Shown here: one piece after another, positions 11,141 through 25,020 of the stretch | How positions within the stretch are numbered: the stretch's first letter is position 1 | Layout of the letters: each line of letters starts with the position of its first letter | Assembly (NCBI GenBank): GCA_036971475.1 | Contig: JBAIZL010000006.1 | Span: forward strand, 57,360,898-57,424,897 | Direction of reading: 5' to 3' | Length of the DNA: 64,000 nt | Source of the DNA: Prosapia bicincta | Taxonomy: Eukaryota; Arthropoda; Insecta; Hemiptera; Cercopidae | Translations under genes and position numbers: made by a program | The notes under the pieces: model-generated | The model's input: only the letters and a program-made list of their open reading frames with translations | What the model was told of the DNA's origin: nothing | The model's database searches: none

Positions 11141-14100
11141 TACAGATTTCTTTTTAATGAGGGCTTCAGCCCGAGACAAATCTTTCTCTAGGCCTGGCAT
11201 ACTCTAGAATACAGTCTACGATGAGACAAGGTCTAAAGATGTGGCAGAAGAAAAGATGCGACTACAACTCTGTCCCGACTTAAAATCTCTCACAGTATTG
11301 TTCTGTTCTCGTTACAACAGGCACAGCTATCTCCAGCCTGACCTTCAAACTCTTAGCAAATTCAGACCAGTGGCGTCCATCTTGAAACAAAAATGTCGAT
11401 ATTGAGGCAAAAAAATGAGGAAGAAGACAAATAGGGAGATTCGTTCATGATATTAGTTTCTCTTATCAAGAAAAAACATTTTTTATGAAACTAAATCATG
11501 TATAGAAACCTCGAGAAATACAAAAACGACTTTTTTACAAATTGGTGAATCAAACTTTATACAAACAAGGTTATAAAACTAAACAAATGCAATAAACTTT
11601 AATGAACATAAATTACAAACACACTAAGACTAGAACACAATTACGTTCTAGAAACACAAGTGTCAACATAATTGTGTTAAGCAATATAACATCTTAGATA
11701 TCGGTTTTATTAATAATATACAGTTTGATTGTTAACAATTTACCTACCAATACATATTTACAAATAATCGTATTTAAAACATTGAAGAAGTATGTAACAC
11801 AATAACAGATCGTTAAAGCAATACGTCTGATGGTTTAACTTTTTCCTGAGGTTTAGGAAAAGCAGCGTCTTTGATTTTAGGAATTTTAACACCTACTCTA
11901 TTAATATTAACAAGAATTATCAAAATGGTCCTTTTCTAAAATAACACTTTTTTAATACAAAAGTCTACAGAAAGCGAACACATTATTCCTTAATTAAAAC
12001 AATGTTTACACAGTTGAAAGGATATTTTGTAATCGTTAAATATTTTCCCTAACATAATAAATATTTATATAAAAAAAAGATATAACAATTTATTATTTTT
12101 GGTGATGTTAAACTAGAAGTACGCTGTACAGATCTATTCTTTTAGCATTTTGAAGTAATCATTTCTAAAACGTTTTAAATGTATTAAAAATCAATTCACA
12201 CACATTTTTCTCTTCAATATATTTCTAAGAGTTCTTTTTCCTAGTTCTGATTTTTTAAAGCTTATTTCACGGTTATTTTTTGTTACACACGATCGCAAAA
12301 CCAACTTTACTAAAGCATAATGTGCATGCCTAACCTTATACATTACTGAATATTATAACATAGGGACAGTGAATATTTACAAAATAAATTAATTTTAAAA
12401 CAAGAAAAATATCTTTTAAAACATTCTTTTCCAGATTCGGTAACTGAAGGTAAAATTTGCATTTTAAAACTTTCTGAATAGTTGAAAATATTTTAGTAAA
12501 AATAATCTTAAAAAGGTTTTTACAGATAATGTTAGTTTGGATTTAAGTTTTGCTAAAACTTATATTGTAAGAAGAGAAAAATATAACAGAAAAAAGAAGA
12601 TGAAAAACCACAACTAAATAAATAATAAAAATAATTGTGTAAACTAAACAGACAATGTAATTATTATTAAAATTAATTATTTCTAACTAAATAATAAATA
12701 TATATTAAATTAATTCTAGTCTAAAATAAATACACAGGAAAATTTATACAGTTCACTGTTCGTAGTGTGAATAAACACTACAATATAGAGACTTCTATCA
12801 CAGAAGTAAATTACAGCAATAAATAACAGATTTGTCAATACTTGAGGAGCGGGAAAATTTAAAAGACAAATATATTTCACGCATATAGCTTACATAAATG
12901 ATATTTAAACCATTCCTTTAAAGTGTACAGTTTTAAAATCTTTTTAAAGGTTTTTCTAATTTTACAATATATGTTAACTAACCATAATATTTCTTACAAT
13001 ATTTTCCAAATTAATTGAACAAGAATGATTAATTATTAAAAGGAGGTTAAATTTAACAAAATTTATGATTTTAGAAATTTAAGTTGATTTGTTTATGCCT
13101 ATACTGCAATATGTTTTTTATAAATAGTTATTTATGATTTTTTGTTAAAATATTTGTATTTCAAATTCGATATTTATAGGCTTACTTCAAGAAATGTAGT
13201 TAAAGTTTCCTATAACATTGAAATTAATTTAGAGAATGAGAATAACAACATTTTGTAATGAGAATTCCAACTCGTGCAAGCATTCTTTCCCTGCAAGCTC
13301 ATTCCTTTTCCTTATTTCAAACTATAAATTAAAACAAATTGTTCTTTTCCATTTCAGAATGAATAATTTACGGGGAATGCTGCGCAAACAAACGTAGACT
13401 TGGCTAAACAATACAAGGTGCGTCTGAAGCGACGGTTACGTAATTACTGCTCGGAAGACTTGAATAGGTGGGTTAAGAGAGATGGTCATTTATAAAGGAT
13501 AGAATCGTAACACTGCAGCTGTTCTGTTGGCAAATATGTACGAAATTCTTTCTATTGTAAATTAAATTGTGTTGATTTTATTAATAAATTAGTTTGGGAA
13601 ATAGTAATGTTTGAAACTGATGGTAAAGAAACTTTAACGCAGGGAGTAAATAAAGCCTCTTTTCATGCATGGTTTTTTGAAAAAAAATCTTTTAGGTAAT
13701 GTAGATTCAAACAGAAACAAATTAATTTAGCGACATTTACTACACAGAAATTTTAAAAACGTAAAGTGACAAAAACCAAAAAATCAAGTAATTGTCAATC
13801 CTTTTAAAAGTAAATTAAAATTAAAGAGATCATACTTTTTATTTTTCATATTTAGAGACTTTAACGTCGTAGAAAGTAAACCTTCCGTAGATTGCCAGCG
13901 ATGGACACCCACAACCTTCCAATGAATCAAGCAAGACACCTCTACACTGCAAACCTCTAATTCACCATGGTACAATGAAGGCCTATCTATCACAAAACCT
14001 CGGACACCAGTACCCACATCAGATACACGGAGTCGTGGCCTTACCAAATACGGTTTAACTTCGTGTTTAAGGATGAAAGCCGACGTATAAGGAAATAAGC

Positions 14101-15364
14101 TGACTCCAGACGTGTAATCTGATACGGCTTGTTTATTGAAAGAGCGGGCTTTACGCAGCAAATCTTAGAAATTGTTATTTAATTATAGGAAATGCCCGGA
14201 GGCTGCATGAGTTCATTGTTTCTTCTGGACATGTTCTGACTTTATAGGTTCTCTTAGGTAATGGACTCCGTTTTAATATAATGAAACGTTCTGTAAATGC
14301 TGACTAAATCACATTCCCACGATTTGTGACCTCATGAAATATAATTGCCTTATATGTTTCCTTGATAATATATTTTGCAGGCAGTGTACGATGATTTTTG
14401 AAATTTGATAGCTTGTTAAGAAAATTATGACAATAAAACTTTGCCACAGTGTCCTGTTTTTAGTCTAAAATAATATAAAGAATATTTTATGTAATCTGAA
14501 ACATTTCAAATCTATAATATAAAGAACTAACAGTTTTTATAAATAGCAATTGCAATATGGTGCTATAGAAAATTACAAAACAATTTCGATTATTTCTATT
14601 GAAACTTTTGTGTAGAACACAAATTTCCATAACTGAGTTTAAAAGAACAGAGATTTGTTTAAGTGTTTATTAATATTTGGAAACGTTATGTGCCTATAAA
14701 ATGGTTTACTAATTATCGTAGGATCTATATAATTTCATACCATTAAGTTTAAAAACAAAATATTACATTTTATAACTGTACTTAAGGGTTTAATACATTT
14801 TTTAAGACTTTAATGTATTATTAGATAAATTAACCTTTTATAAAAATAATTATCGTGTTTATTTTTGGGGGTAAAATATCCCTACTTTCTGTGACATTGC
14901 CTTTTTTATCAGTGTAACTTGAAAATAAGTTTTTACTAAAAGAGATTTTTATATTTCCGAAATATTGTCTTTAATTGGAGGCTTTTGTTTCAAGTTGGAT
15001 GTCATTCACACCCAATATTTCATTTTTTTAAAATTTTTAAGTGAATTTAAAAGTAATTGTTATAGAAAACTGTCGATATAATATCATATTCCTTCGGTAC
15101 GCAATTATGTACAAAATATTTTTTAGTTTAAGGGTTTTAATAGTTTCAAAGTATTTTTATATTGTAGGAAATGATTTTAGTGGGCCATTTATCTTTTATA
15201 AACCTTCATCAAAATTACTAGGTAAAATACATTCTGAAAAGGGGCCTTCTCTCCCTTCAAGCATTAATGTTTCTGTTACTGTTTTGTATTAAGAGAAAAT
15301 ATTTGTCTACTTCGTTTCTCTTATTTTTCTTACTTCTTGTAATAACAAATTCTTCTCTAATACT
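11141..15364. other. Long AT-rich non-coding stretch
   Basis: About 4.2 kb with no repeat family, RNA or gene recognised. The longest frame (13784-14161, minus, 125 codons) has no known motif and ordinary random composition. It lies downstream of the minus-strand gene that ends at 15365, so part may be its 3' UTR. No clear AATAAA was found on that strand close to the stop. Confidence 0.4.
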
Positions 15365-16045
15365 TTAAGGATAAAAGTTTTGTAGCGCATCAGAGTACAG
15401 ACTGTTGTAGGTGTTTCTAAGAAGGAATATATCACTCGGTTTGCCGTTGAACACGTAAGGGCCTTTATTGAGAGTTGTTATTAAAGAGTCCTGGGCTAGT
15501 GGTTTCGGTCTAGCATAAGGATAAACTGCTTGGGAGGTGGCGGCTGCTGCTGGATTCCATATGTAAACTCCTGTGGGTTTACCGTTGGATACGAATCGAG
15601 TCGGGAGATTGATGAAGTTCGATTCGGGTTGGGTTTGTACTACTGGAGGTGGGCGTAGGGTCGGAGGTTGGCTGACGTAACCCACTCCAGGTATGAAGAC
15701 ATAGGGCGTGGGCGGCAGTCGGATGTAGTATATCGGAGAGTTGGCATTCGGCTTGGGCCTGAGCCGCGAGCGTGACGTAATCTCGTTGTCTTCTTCGGAT
15801 TGGACGCCATATTTCGCCAGCGCCGCTGCAAGTTCCTCGTCGAAGTCTATGTACTCCTGGCCTGTGGCCGAGTCGAAGAAGACCGGAGGGTTGTCGATGT
15901 AAGACTCTGTGAAGTATTCCAAAGACTTCCCTTTCCTGTCGCTAGGGGGTTTCTCTTCCTCCGGGGCACTGCTGCGTCTGTATCGTCTCGGGTAAGCATG
16001 GGCGGTCATACTGATAATCAGAAGCAAAAGCCATGTCGTCTGCAT
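15365..16045 (-). CDS. Secreted proline-rich protein, probable cuticle or extracellular protein
   Basis: 226 codons. Residues 1-17 form a signal peptide (W, then LLLLIISM, cleavage expected after THA-like AHA), followed by a basic RRYRR patch at 20-24 that could be a processing site. Residues 25-95 are charged and include DNPPVFFD and an acidic EYIDFDEELAAALAKYG. Residues 104-135 are Pro/Tyr-rich (YYIRLPPTPYVFIPG, VSQPPTLRPPP). Two related segments follow, FVSNGKPTGVYIWNP (151-165) and YVFNGKPSDIFLLRN (198-211), sharing NGKP. There is no Rebers-Riddiford chitin-binding consensus and no cysteine, so it is not a classical CPR or CPAP cuticle protein. GC content is much higher than in the flanks, as expected for a real exon. 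The start is the only ATG before the signal peptide. A TTTTAG/GG acceptor-like site lies 6 bases upstream, so a 5' UTR intron is likely. The family is not identified. Confidence 0.8.
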   Translation of the reverse strand: MQTTWLLLLIISMTAHAYPRRYRRSSAPEEEKPPSDRKGKSLEYFTESYIDNPPVFFDSATGQEYIDFDEELAAALAKYGVQSEEDNEITSRSRLRPKPNANSPIYYIRLPPTPYVFIPGVGYVSQPPTLRPPPVVQTQPESNFINLPTRFVSNGKPTGVYIWNPAAAATSQAVYPYARPKPLAQDSLITTLNKGPYVFNGKPSDIFLLRNTYNSLYSDALQNFYP

Positions 16046-17830
16046 TGTTCCCTAAAACCGAAAACAAATTCAGTTAGAAAAATAATCTTTATTATTTTAA
16101 AAAAAAAACTATTTATTACAGTATATATAAATCGTTTGTACACAGTTTCATTAAAAAACAAAAAGCATTAAATATAGGCATTTATCCCTTCTTTTGACAA
16201 ATCGTGAAAACATTTATTAAAGTAGGATACCAAAAACATATTAGTTTCGTCGTTCTAGTAAAAAAATACATAGATTTACGAGCTGCAAGCCCCCATTCGA
16301 CCTGCAAGCAAATTTAACCTCCAAATAACCTCTAAACGAAGACTAAAATAGGTTATCGTCGTGAAGACGGAGAACGTTAGTGACTTTATTATAGCCAATA
16401 CGGTGTTTTTGCTTTCGGAAATCTTCGGGATAATTCGTTCATCTTCGGAATTTTTGTTTTTATGACACGAAATTAATGTTTTTTTTCTATATCTCAAAAA
16501 GTGGCAAATGCTTTCACTTCAAAAAACCAAAGGCAGGTTTTACTCCTTTTAAATAGAGGTTAGATCTTCTAAAGGATTCGTTCCCGAAAACAATTTTGCT
16601 AATATAAGACAGGTTTATAAGTATATTTGAATCTTAATTTTAACCCAAAATATCCCTTCTAAGCATCTACAAGTCGGGAAATACCTCTGAACTGGTATAC
16701 TTTAAGCAGAATCATTTCTTGTCTTAGACAATAAACTAAAACCTTTTGAATGAAATATTAGACTACTTGTGAATGTTTTCCGTCCGATGAATTTAATTAT
16801 GAAGTAATATTTTAATTAATTATTATTTTGAATCAATTAATAAATGAAGAGAATTAATTTCTAACGTAAAGTTTATGGTTTTTGATTGGTAAATTAACTA
16901 ATGAGTTTTGCCAAAAATACGCTCTTTGTAAAGGGTTTGTACAAAAGGAGCTGCGTAGAAACGTTGGCAAAGTGTTATCGTTCCACATCCGCGAGACACA
17001 TTAGCAGGCTGGCAAACTGGCAGAAGTCTTTGAACCACACTCAGTCCGGTAGCTTACGCTCACTGTCCACAATCGGTAATTGGCCACTCATATAGCTTCA
17101 CACTGGACAGGATTACAGCCATTCCTCTATTACACAGCTCAAGGCCACTGTGATTTCATTCATACAACCTCTGCAACATATCGCTCCTAACTCTAGGTGG
17201 CACTGGTGAACGTAACATACATAGAGAAAGAATTAAGCTCCTTTTGGGATAAAACTAAAACTGTATTTACCACAGGTACTTACACAGTTCGGGTATCAAG
17301 GACACTTAACTCATACTTGAGGGTGTTCCGTGTCATGAATCAGGCTGGTTTCAGTGGCATTAAGGTTTTTCTTCAGGCGCACAATTTCTTACAGAAGCCT
17401 TAAATGTACATTTGTACGTGATTTTATAGTTTGTAATAAACGTGGTGTATTAAATTCTTGAATAGATTCAGTATAATTTTAAAAGAGATAATATTTCGTA
17501 AATAACTGTTAGTTGAAACGAGACGAAAAGAGTACGATTGTATTAAAAGAAAGTGAAAGAAAGCGCCGCAGTTAAACCATATTTAAACCGTGTTATGCAA
17601 TAGTTTTCCTAACGAAGAAGATAAATGGTAGAAAGAACAGTTGGAAGCAATTTGTAGCAACAAATTATAAGATTCTACATATACATTTTCCGTATGGTGA
17701 TGAAAGTAAAACACAAAGTTCATTTTAACTGAAATATTTGAATTAATCACCTTTGTTACCGTCGCATACCGTCGCATACATTTGAGTGCCCTCTTCTGGC
17801 TTTACTAACTTTAAAACATTGCTCTTTTTT
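16046..17830. other. Upstream region of the 15365-16045 gene and intergenic DNA
   Basis: On the minus strand this is 5' of the secreted-protein gene. A polypyrimidine-AG (CGGTTTTAG, 16052-16060) precedes the start codon and fits an intron acceptor; the upstream exon and promoter were not identified. Open frames at 16901-17403 and others have no recognisable motif. Confidence 0.35.
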
Positions 17831-17990
17831 AACGAGTTTCGGAATGTTTCCATTTTCATATTTAGAATACAGTATAGAATTGTGATAGTGAATGAGGGCA
17901 GATAAAGTTATAATAATGAAGACATTCCGAAACGCGTCAATAACGAACAATACTTTCATGTTAGGAAAGACAGAAGACAACATTCAAATG
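17831..17990. mobile_element. Ribozyme-like foldback, subfamily III, copy 2
   Basis: GAGTTTCGGAATGTTTCC at 17834-17851 faces GAAGACATTCCGAAACGCG at 17918-17936 in inverted orientation. The tail ATGTTAGGAAAG and CAAATGTATA (17959-17984) matches the tail of copy 1 at 11040-11075. Decayed hammerhead-like cores. Confidence 0.5.
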
Positions 17991-18814
17991 TATAAAGTTT
18001 ATAATTAGATAAAAATTAGAAGATAATGTTACCGAGACCTATTAATATATTGAAGATAAAAATTAAGTTTAAAAGTTTTAAAAAAGTTGAAAATTTTAAA
18101 TATTGTTAATCTTTATGAGCAGAGATCTTTTACAGGAAATTAAACCGCGCGTTTGAGTCACCAGTTAAAGAAAACCTGAGGAGGACTGCTTATAAAAACA
18201 AAACCAGATAATAAAGTACAGTATTTACAAAGAATTATAATAAAAGTTGCGATGTGCAAGAGGAGGATGAAATAAAGTTGAAGGATGTTTTAGAAGAGAT
18301 CAGACTACTTGGAGGAAAATAGAAGAAAGGAATAGACAAGCGCGTATCGCCTAAGTAGTAACACGAAGCTGTCAGAGAAGAGGAAATCTAAAGACAAATA
18401 TGCAAAAATGGGTCATTAATAAAAAAAAGAAATACTTCTTGTGAACGTATGGGACTATTAAGAGACTTGCAAAGAGACTTATAGAATGCAGCACTATATG
18501 GTGCTGGAATGGACATTATGAGGTGAAGGACAAATGTAAACGTGATGCGCGTAAAACTGATGATGTTAGCATCACAATTTGCGATTATGAAGCTTTAATA
18601 GGGTCTCAAGCGTTTAATACTCCCATCCCGTCATTTTACCACGAAAATAAACATTTTAATTACTTTTAAGCACAAAAATAAGTACGAAGTACAAGTGTCC
18701 ATGCATGTAAAATCCCAAACCTGTTCTTGTCTTGAAACATGTTAAACAAGTGTTAACTATAATTCGCAAAAAAGTCATTTCTATAAGTCATGGCTACAAT
18801 TTTGGTAACCATCC
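17991..18814. other. Unassigned intergenic DNA
   Basis: AT-rich, nothing recognised on either strand. Confidence 0.4.
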
Positions 18815-19165
18815 CGAACTTCCGCTATAAACTCCAGACAAACAATACAAAACTCCAAACGGCCAATGGCAGACTCGAAGCCGTCAATGGAAGAAGCCAA
18901 AGAGTCTCTGGCAAACTCTATTTGCCAATGGTAAACCCCAAACCGTAAATGGAAAAAGCCAAAGAGTCTTTGCCAAACTCTATTTGCCAATGGTAAACCC
19001 CAAACCGTAAATGGAAAAAGTCAAAGAGTTTCTGGCAAACTCTAAACGGAAAATTGTAAACCGTCAATGCGAAACTGCAACACACAATTGCAAACTATAA
19101 GCCACCAATGCCTAATTGCAAACTCTAAACTGCTAATAACAAAACTCCAAAATGCCAACAACAAA
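18815..19165. repeat. Degenerate minisatellite, 62-bp units built of shorter CCAAT-containing blocks
   Basis: TTTGCCAATGGTAAACCCC recurs at 18921 and 18983 (62-bp period) with AAGAGTCT and CAAACTCTA between. Flanking DNA repeats shorter variants (GGCCAATGGCAGACTC, CACCAATGCC, AAACTCTAAAC) at roughly 15-30 bp spacing, so the array is old and eroding. Confidence 0.75.
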
Positions 19166-20240
19166 CACCAATCCAAGGATGGACGAGAAAATGTAAAGTA
19201 AAACTTTTCGAACCCGATAGTAATCTTCACACTTAGAAAACCACAACAAATTACACCACAAACATCTGTCAGCCTCCATTTGTCTATCATCCTCTTACAA
19301 ATGGAAGTTATCTAATTACGTAGCAATATTTGGTTATATAACTACAATTACACACCTCCATAACAACGGAATGTCCTTACTTCGTGTCCTGAAAAACCAG
19401 TAACGCAAGACTGCCAACGCTGGCCAATCTCACGACTCTCGGACATTGGAAGACTTTGCCGAATTATATCAGCGAACTAAAACAAACTATAATTTTCAAA
19501 AAGGCATGGAATTATTTTAAGTTGGTTATATAACCAACTAAAGAAACGTTTCCTCGAACATTGTGCATGCTGATTAATTAAAAGTTAAAGTTGTTGGTTT
19601 CTATTTTACCTCTCCCTTCAAGTGGTTGAATGTGTTTTACTTTAAACAAATGTCTCTATACGGCGTTAGGATTCCAGAAGTAACCGAAACGTGTTATCAT
19701 ACAATCGATATACTGGTGCGTACACAGATAAATCGATCCAGATAGTTCCAAGAACAGCTGGCAGCACTTTGCTAGACCTGAACACTTACAAATCACCGTC
19801 GTAAGGTATTCATTGTTTCTTCGTTCCATTAAACTATCGATAACAAACTGGCCGCCATCAAATCAAATAAACAACAATTAAAAGAGAAATACTGCGGAGT
19901 CGACGTGTTTCGATACCTGGAGCCATTATCATACATCACTTTCAATAGCTGATTGTTGCATTGTTTATAACAAATATCCATAATTTCCGCGTCCATTTCT
20001 GCGAAACTAAACATTCTTCGGCTTCGGTTGACGAAATGTAAAAAACCTGTAAACGACCAATTAGTCGCGTTTAATCCAGGTTTCCAGAATGGCGTTCGTC
20101 TCGGCTAAAGCTGGAAATACTTTCGCATAAATATTGAACTTTGTCCCTGACCTCTCGTCGGGCTACAGCGAGCAACGGTTTCGGGTCGTGGATGACAACA
20201 ATAAAAATGCATTTGCACGTGAGACTTTTACTCTACATAA
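19166..20240. other. Unassigned intergenic DNA
   Basis: No gene, RNA or repeat family recognised; a short inverted 'GGTTATATAAC' palindrome-like element occurs near 19524. Confidence 0.35.
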
Positions 20241-20268
20241 TTCAATTTCTTCTATTGGTTAACACTCT

Positions 20269-20500
<232 letters not shown>

Positions 20501-20918
20501 TATATAAATCATGTTCAAATTTTCAATTGTTATTAAAATACTTTTTAAATATATTATTGTAAATAAAATACTTTCAAGTTCCAATACAGTTTTTTAACTT
20601 GTAGTGGATGCCACTTGATGTTAATACAGTTTTTTTCAAATATTAATTCATTAAATAAATTTAACGAATTAATTTTAGTTTTAAATGGGAAAAATTTTCA
20701 CAAAAGGGGTAAGGTGTGCAATATAGTTATTTCGTCTCAAGGGGCTTCAAGTAATTGATAACATATTTCATAAAACAGCGGATTTTATATTATAGGTTAT
20801 GTGGTAGAACAGCTGTTTTAACGCATAGGTTATGTTACTTTATTTCTTTAATTGTAATTATTTAATAAAAAGTAACTAAAATACAATTTTCCTTTCGTGA
20901 CTCAAGAGGGTAGACTTT

Positions 20919-21561
20919 CAAACGTTTATGAAATAATTTTTGTGTATGTTATTTGTATTATAGAGATTTTAAATCTTTTCTCACTTGCTCCAAATTTAAT
21001 TGTATGTAATTTTTGTTTTCCTATTTTTATTATATAATATTTATAAATACCATTTATGTTACAAAAACTATTTTTATTACCATTAACAAATATATGTTGC
21101 ATTAATATAAAAATTGTTTCTATGCTTTCATTTATATAAAATAAGACTTTCTATTAATATGTTTTCCTATTTTTTTCTAAACAAATATAATTACACGCGT
21201 AAATAGTATATAGATTATTAATAACACCTTTTATTAAGTATTAATTCAAAGTTTTATTAATAACATTTTAATAGACATAATAACGATTAATCTTTGGTAA
21301 TATTTAATTTTCTTCTTTTTTCTTTAACAATACTTTCCGTTTAACCCTAAACAACTAACAGCGTGTCTAAACGGATATTTTTTTAGGCTGTTATTTATTT
21401 CCATTCTAGATCAGAACCGTGTAGATGCTTCTCCTTCTATAAGAGAATTCAGAGCATCAGCTGGCATTTCATTGTTGTGACCACATCGTGAAATTGTGTT
21501 GAGTTCAATCATTTTTCATATATAACCTACACTAAAAACAACTAATGTATACACATATTTT
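20919..21561. other. Very AT-rich intergenic DNA
   Basis: No recognisable feature between F1 copies e and f. Confidence 0.4.
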
Positions 21562-22016
21562 AAAGTCAATTATTACTTTAGGGCAACAAAAAAAATTATT
21601 TTAGTTACTTTTTATTAAATAATTACAATTACTATAAATAAAGTAATATAACCTATGTATTAAGAGAGCTGTTCTACCTCATAACCTACGAGATAGATTC
21701 AGCTGTTTAATTAAATGACATGTTACCACTTTTTAAGCTAAATGGGTCGAAGTAACTATATTGCATGCCTTGTCCCTTTTGTGAAAAGATTTTTTCCCAT
21801 GTAAAACTAAAATTTATTTATTTTTTAATTAATGAATTATTATTTGAAAAACCCTGTATCATCGTCAAGTGTCACTCACTATAAGTTTTAAAAAATGTGT
21901 CTGAACTTGAGTGGATGAATAAAACATATTTTATTAAGGATTGAAAATTTGATCAAGATAGGCTATATGTACGTAGGAGAGTGTGAACTAATAGGAAGAA
22001 TTGAAATATAAGATTG
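21562..22016 (-). mobile_element. F1 MITE-like element, copy f
   Basis: Near complete: AAAGTCAATTATTACTTTAG at one end and GGAGAGTGTGAACTAATAGG with AGAATTGAAA at the other. AGAGCTGTTCTACC and CAGCTGTTTAATTAAATG mark the module. The TA site is only GGCTATATGTACG, so not expanded. Confidence 0.85.
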
Positions 22017-22239
22017 TTCACCAAAATAACTAGTTTTACACATTTCCTTTACTTATTGATAATATTTTACTTTACACTGGCCATCGCGCGTTGTTGTGAT
22101 ATCGGGAGAAGAAACCAATTTCAATTAAATAATTTCATAGAATTTTTAATCTGTAAATTTTTCAACATCTAAGAAAGGTTTTTACTAACTACATTCTTTT
22201 ATTAATAACTACATTAAATAGTTTTTATTAAAACCTCTA

Positions 22240-22291
<52 letters not shown>

Positions 22292-23206
22292 TTCAAACGA
22301 AGTATTCACTTGTCGGCCAGTCCCACTGCCTGATATTTTATTAATTCATTTTCTACTCAATATAAAACACATTTAATAAAAAACTCCCAATAAAACTATA
22401 ATTTCTAGCCTATTTATAATCATTGATATTTTTCAACCGTCTTTCTATTTGTTTATTTCACGGCTGCATTCTATCTTTATAAATAATAATTTTTAAATAG
22501 GCCTAATGTTTTACTATACCATTTTTACGTTTCAAACCATGAAATTATCTTGTTATTGTCTGGTATAAAATATTGTAAAGTTGTATGCCTATGTAGGTGT
22601 GTAATTATTTTTTATCGCTTATTTTCACATTATATAACTGCATTGTTAACGAAAATATATTTACGTGTTTAAATAAAAACTGTCCAACTCAGAAAGATTC
22701 TGAATCTGTTGTTCACCTGCGCCAACTGTATCTAAATCAAGGCGCTGGCCAGATGCATCCGCACGTTTGCGTCTGGTAGACCCGCTCGTTAAATTTGTGG
22801 TCATGGCAGGTTTTTTCCTACAAAGAATTTTAAAATGATCTTTCCTCACTCAGCGTTATAATTTCTTAAATAATTCTGTGAAGCTGCCTGCGTTCGTAAA
22901 GCTATTGTTTCTCGCAACTGGACATTTTTTTAGCACTTTATTTAACAAACCTTCAAAGGTAGAGCCTCTACGGCCCAGGTAGTGGATGGGTCCAGTCCAG
23001 ACACATGACTATGTTCACGTATATTATAATACAAACTACACTAACGCTCATTAATAATAGACATACTGGCTGAACGCCGTACAACTAGAGAAAAATAATA
23101 AAAAAACATTTAAAAATAAATTGTTTTAATTTTTATAATATTTCTTTTTTGTATCTTAGATAAGAAAATCTCATATTGTAACATAAGGAGTAATATATAC
23201 AAAAAT
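22017..23206. other. Intergenic DNA with a (TA)n run
   Basis: A TA microsatellite at about 22243-22290. No gene recognised; short overlapping frames at 22597-22849 have no motif. Confidence 0.4.
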
Positions 23207-23735
<529 letters not shown>

Positions 23736-24560
23736 ATAGAAAAAAATTCCTAACACAGTTTGTATCCTTCGTAAGTTCAATAAATATTTGAAAATAATTT
23801 TTTTAAACGTTCATGCTAACAATTATGAAAAAATAAGGGAAAATATTGTTTACAGTGTTACACGTTTGTTCCTGGGGGTATTCCTTTCCCCTAAATAGCC
23901 AGCACCCGTGTGATAAATAGGGAGCGGTTGGAAAGCCTTGAAAATATCAGAACCCCAAAGTGTGTCAAGGACATAAATAATCCAGCTTTGATAAATAATT
24001 TATTATTTCTGGATGATTTAATATTTATTATACTAAACAATTATTATTTACGACTAATGCTACTAAATGAGTTAAGTATAACGATTAAAAGTTTTAAATC
24101 TTGAGTTATATATATATATATATATATATATAACGAAATAAAGGTTTTAAATATAGGCCTATACATTTTACATAGTTTACAAAGTGCAGAGACCCTGATA
24201 AACACACGAATGTAACACATTACCAGTATTACATTAAATACATTCTATATATTTAGAGAGGTATTTTCAAAGCGTCACAAAACTATCGGTTGCTCTGTTA
24301 ATGACACGCCATTTAACGCTTTTAGTCTTCTTGGATGACGTGGATGTAGAAACGCACTCCCAAGTTATGTTTACCACTGCCTCCTGTGGAAGAATGTTAA
24401 TGGAATATAGAAGGCCTTGCCTTTATATTGCGTTACGGAAACCAGAGGCTAGAGCTCATCATTTCTATTTGCTACTTGCAATTGTACTCACTGCCAATAT
24501 TTTGCTTTTTGTTGTTCGTCTTGAGGTTTTTTGTAACTCTAAGCACCAATTTACTGAACA
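23736..24560. other. Unassigned intergenic DNA
   Basis: A small TA run at 24107-24132 and short frames at 23910-24104 and 24301-24570 without recognisable motifs. Confidence 0.35.
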
Positions 24561-24609
24561 GTCTTGTTAAGCTTTGACTGATACTGATAATTAAATAATA
24601 ACTTTGTTC

Positions 24610-25020
24610 CTCATACGCGTTTCACGAGACTGCCATCATCAGGAGTACAAAATATAAACCTTAACTATAGTAGTTATACTAATCGTTTGAGCTTGACTTG
24701 TAAAATTTATATTCCATAGTATACTAAAAATATTAAAACTCACAGAAAACGTATAATGTACCTATACATAAATATGGAAATATGTTTCGCCATTTATATT
24801 GCCATCATCAGTGACCTTATAAAATGAAAATAAATTGTAGTAAATTTGTTGAATTAAATATTAAAACGTTTTTTTCACTGTAGCTGAACTTTAACCAATT
24901 AGTATTTAATTATTATTTTTTCTGTACTAGAATAATTTATATGAACGCTCTAGTATATAGTAACTGATGATGGCACAAATGTCGAAACATGTAAGACACA
25001 ATAAACATTTCGTTGTGGAA
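24610..25020. mobile_element. Cluster of hammerhead-like fragments (Penelope-type)
   Basis: Three cores lie close together: minus-strand 24614-24655 (CTGATGATGGCAGTC to GAAACGCG), minus-strand 24783-24815 (CTGATGATGGC to GGCGAAAC) and plus-strand 24964-24993. Their shared CTGATGATGGC/CGAAAC frame and inverted placement resemble the Penelope-type foldbacks elsewhere. Helix II is poor in the two minus-strand copies. Confidence 0.5.
24964..24993 (+). ncRNA. Hammerhead ribozyme-like motif
   Basis: CTGATGA, extra T, helix II GGCA/TGTC with loop CAAA, GAAAC, self-complementary ACATGT as possible helix III. I could not find a convincing helix I, so activity is doubtful. Confidence 0.4.

Noticed and set aside
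13784..14161. 125-codon minus-strand frame
   Set aside because: No recognisable domain, no signal peptide, composition like random sequence.
24614..24815. Two minus-strand CTGATGATGGC motifs as functional ribozymes
   Set aside because: Helix II cannot be drawn convincingly; listed as fragments only.
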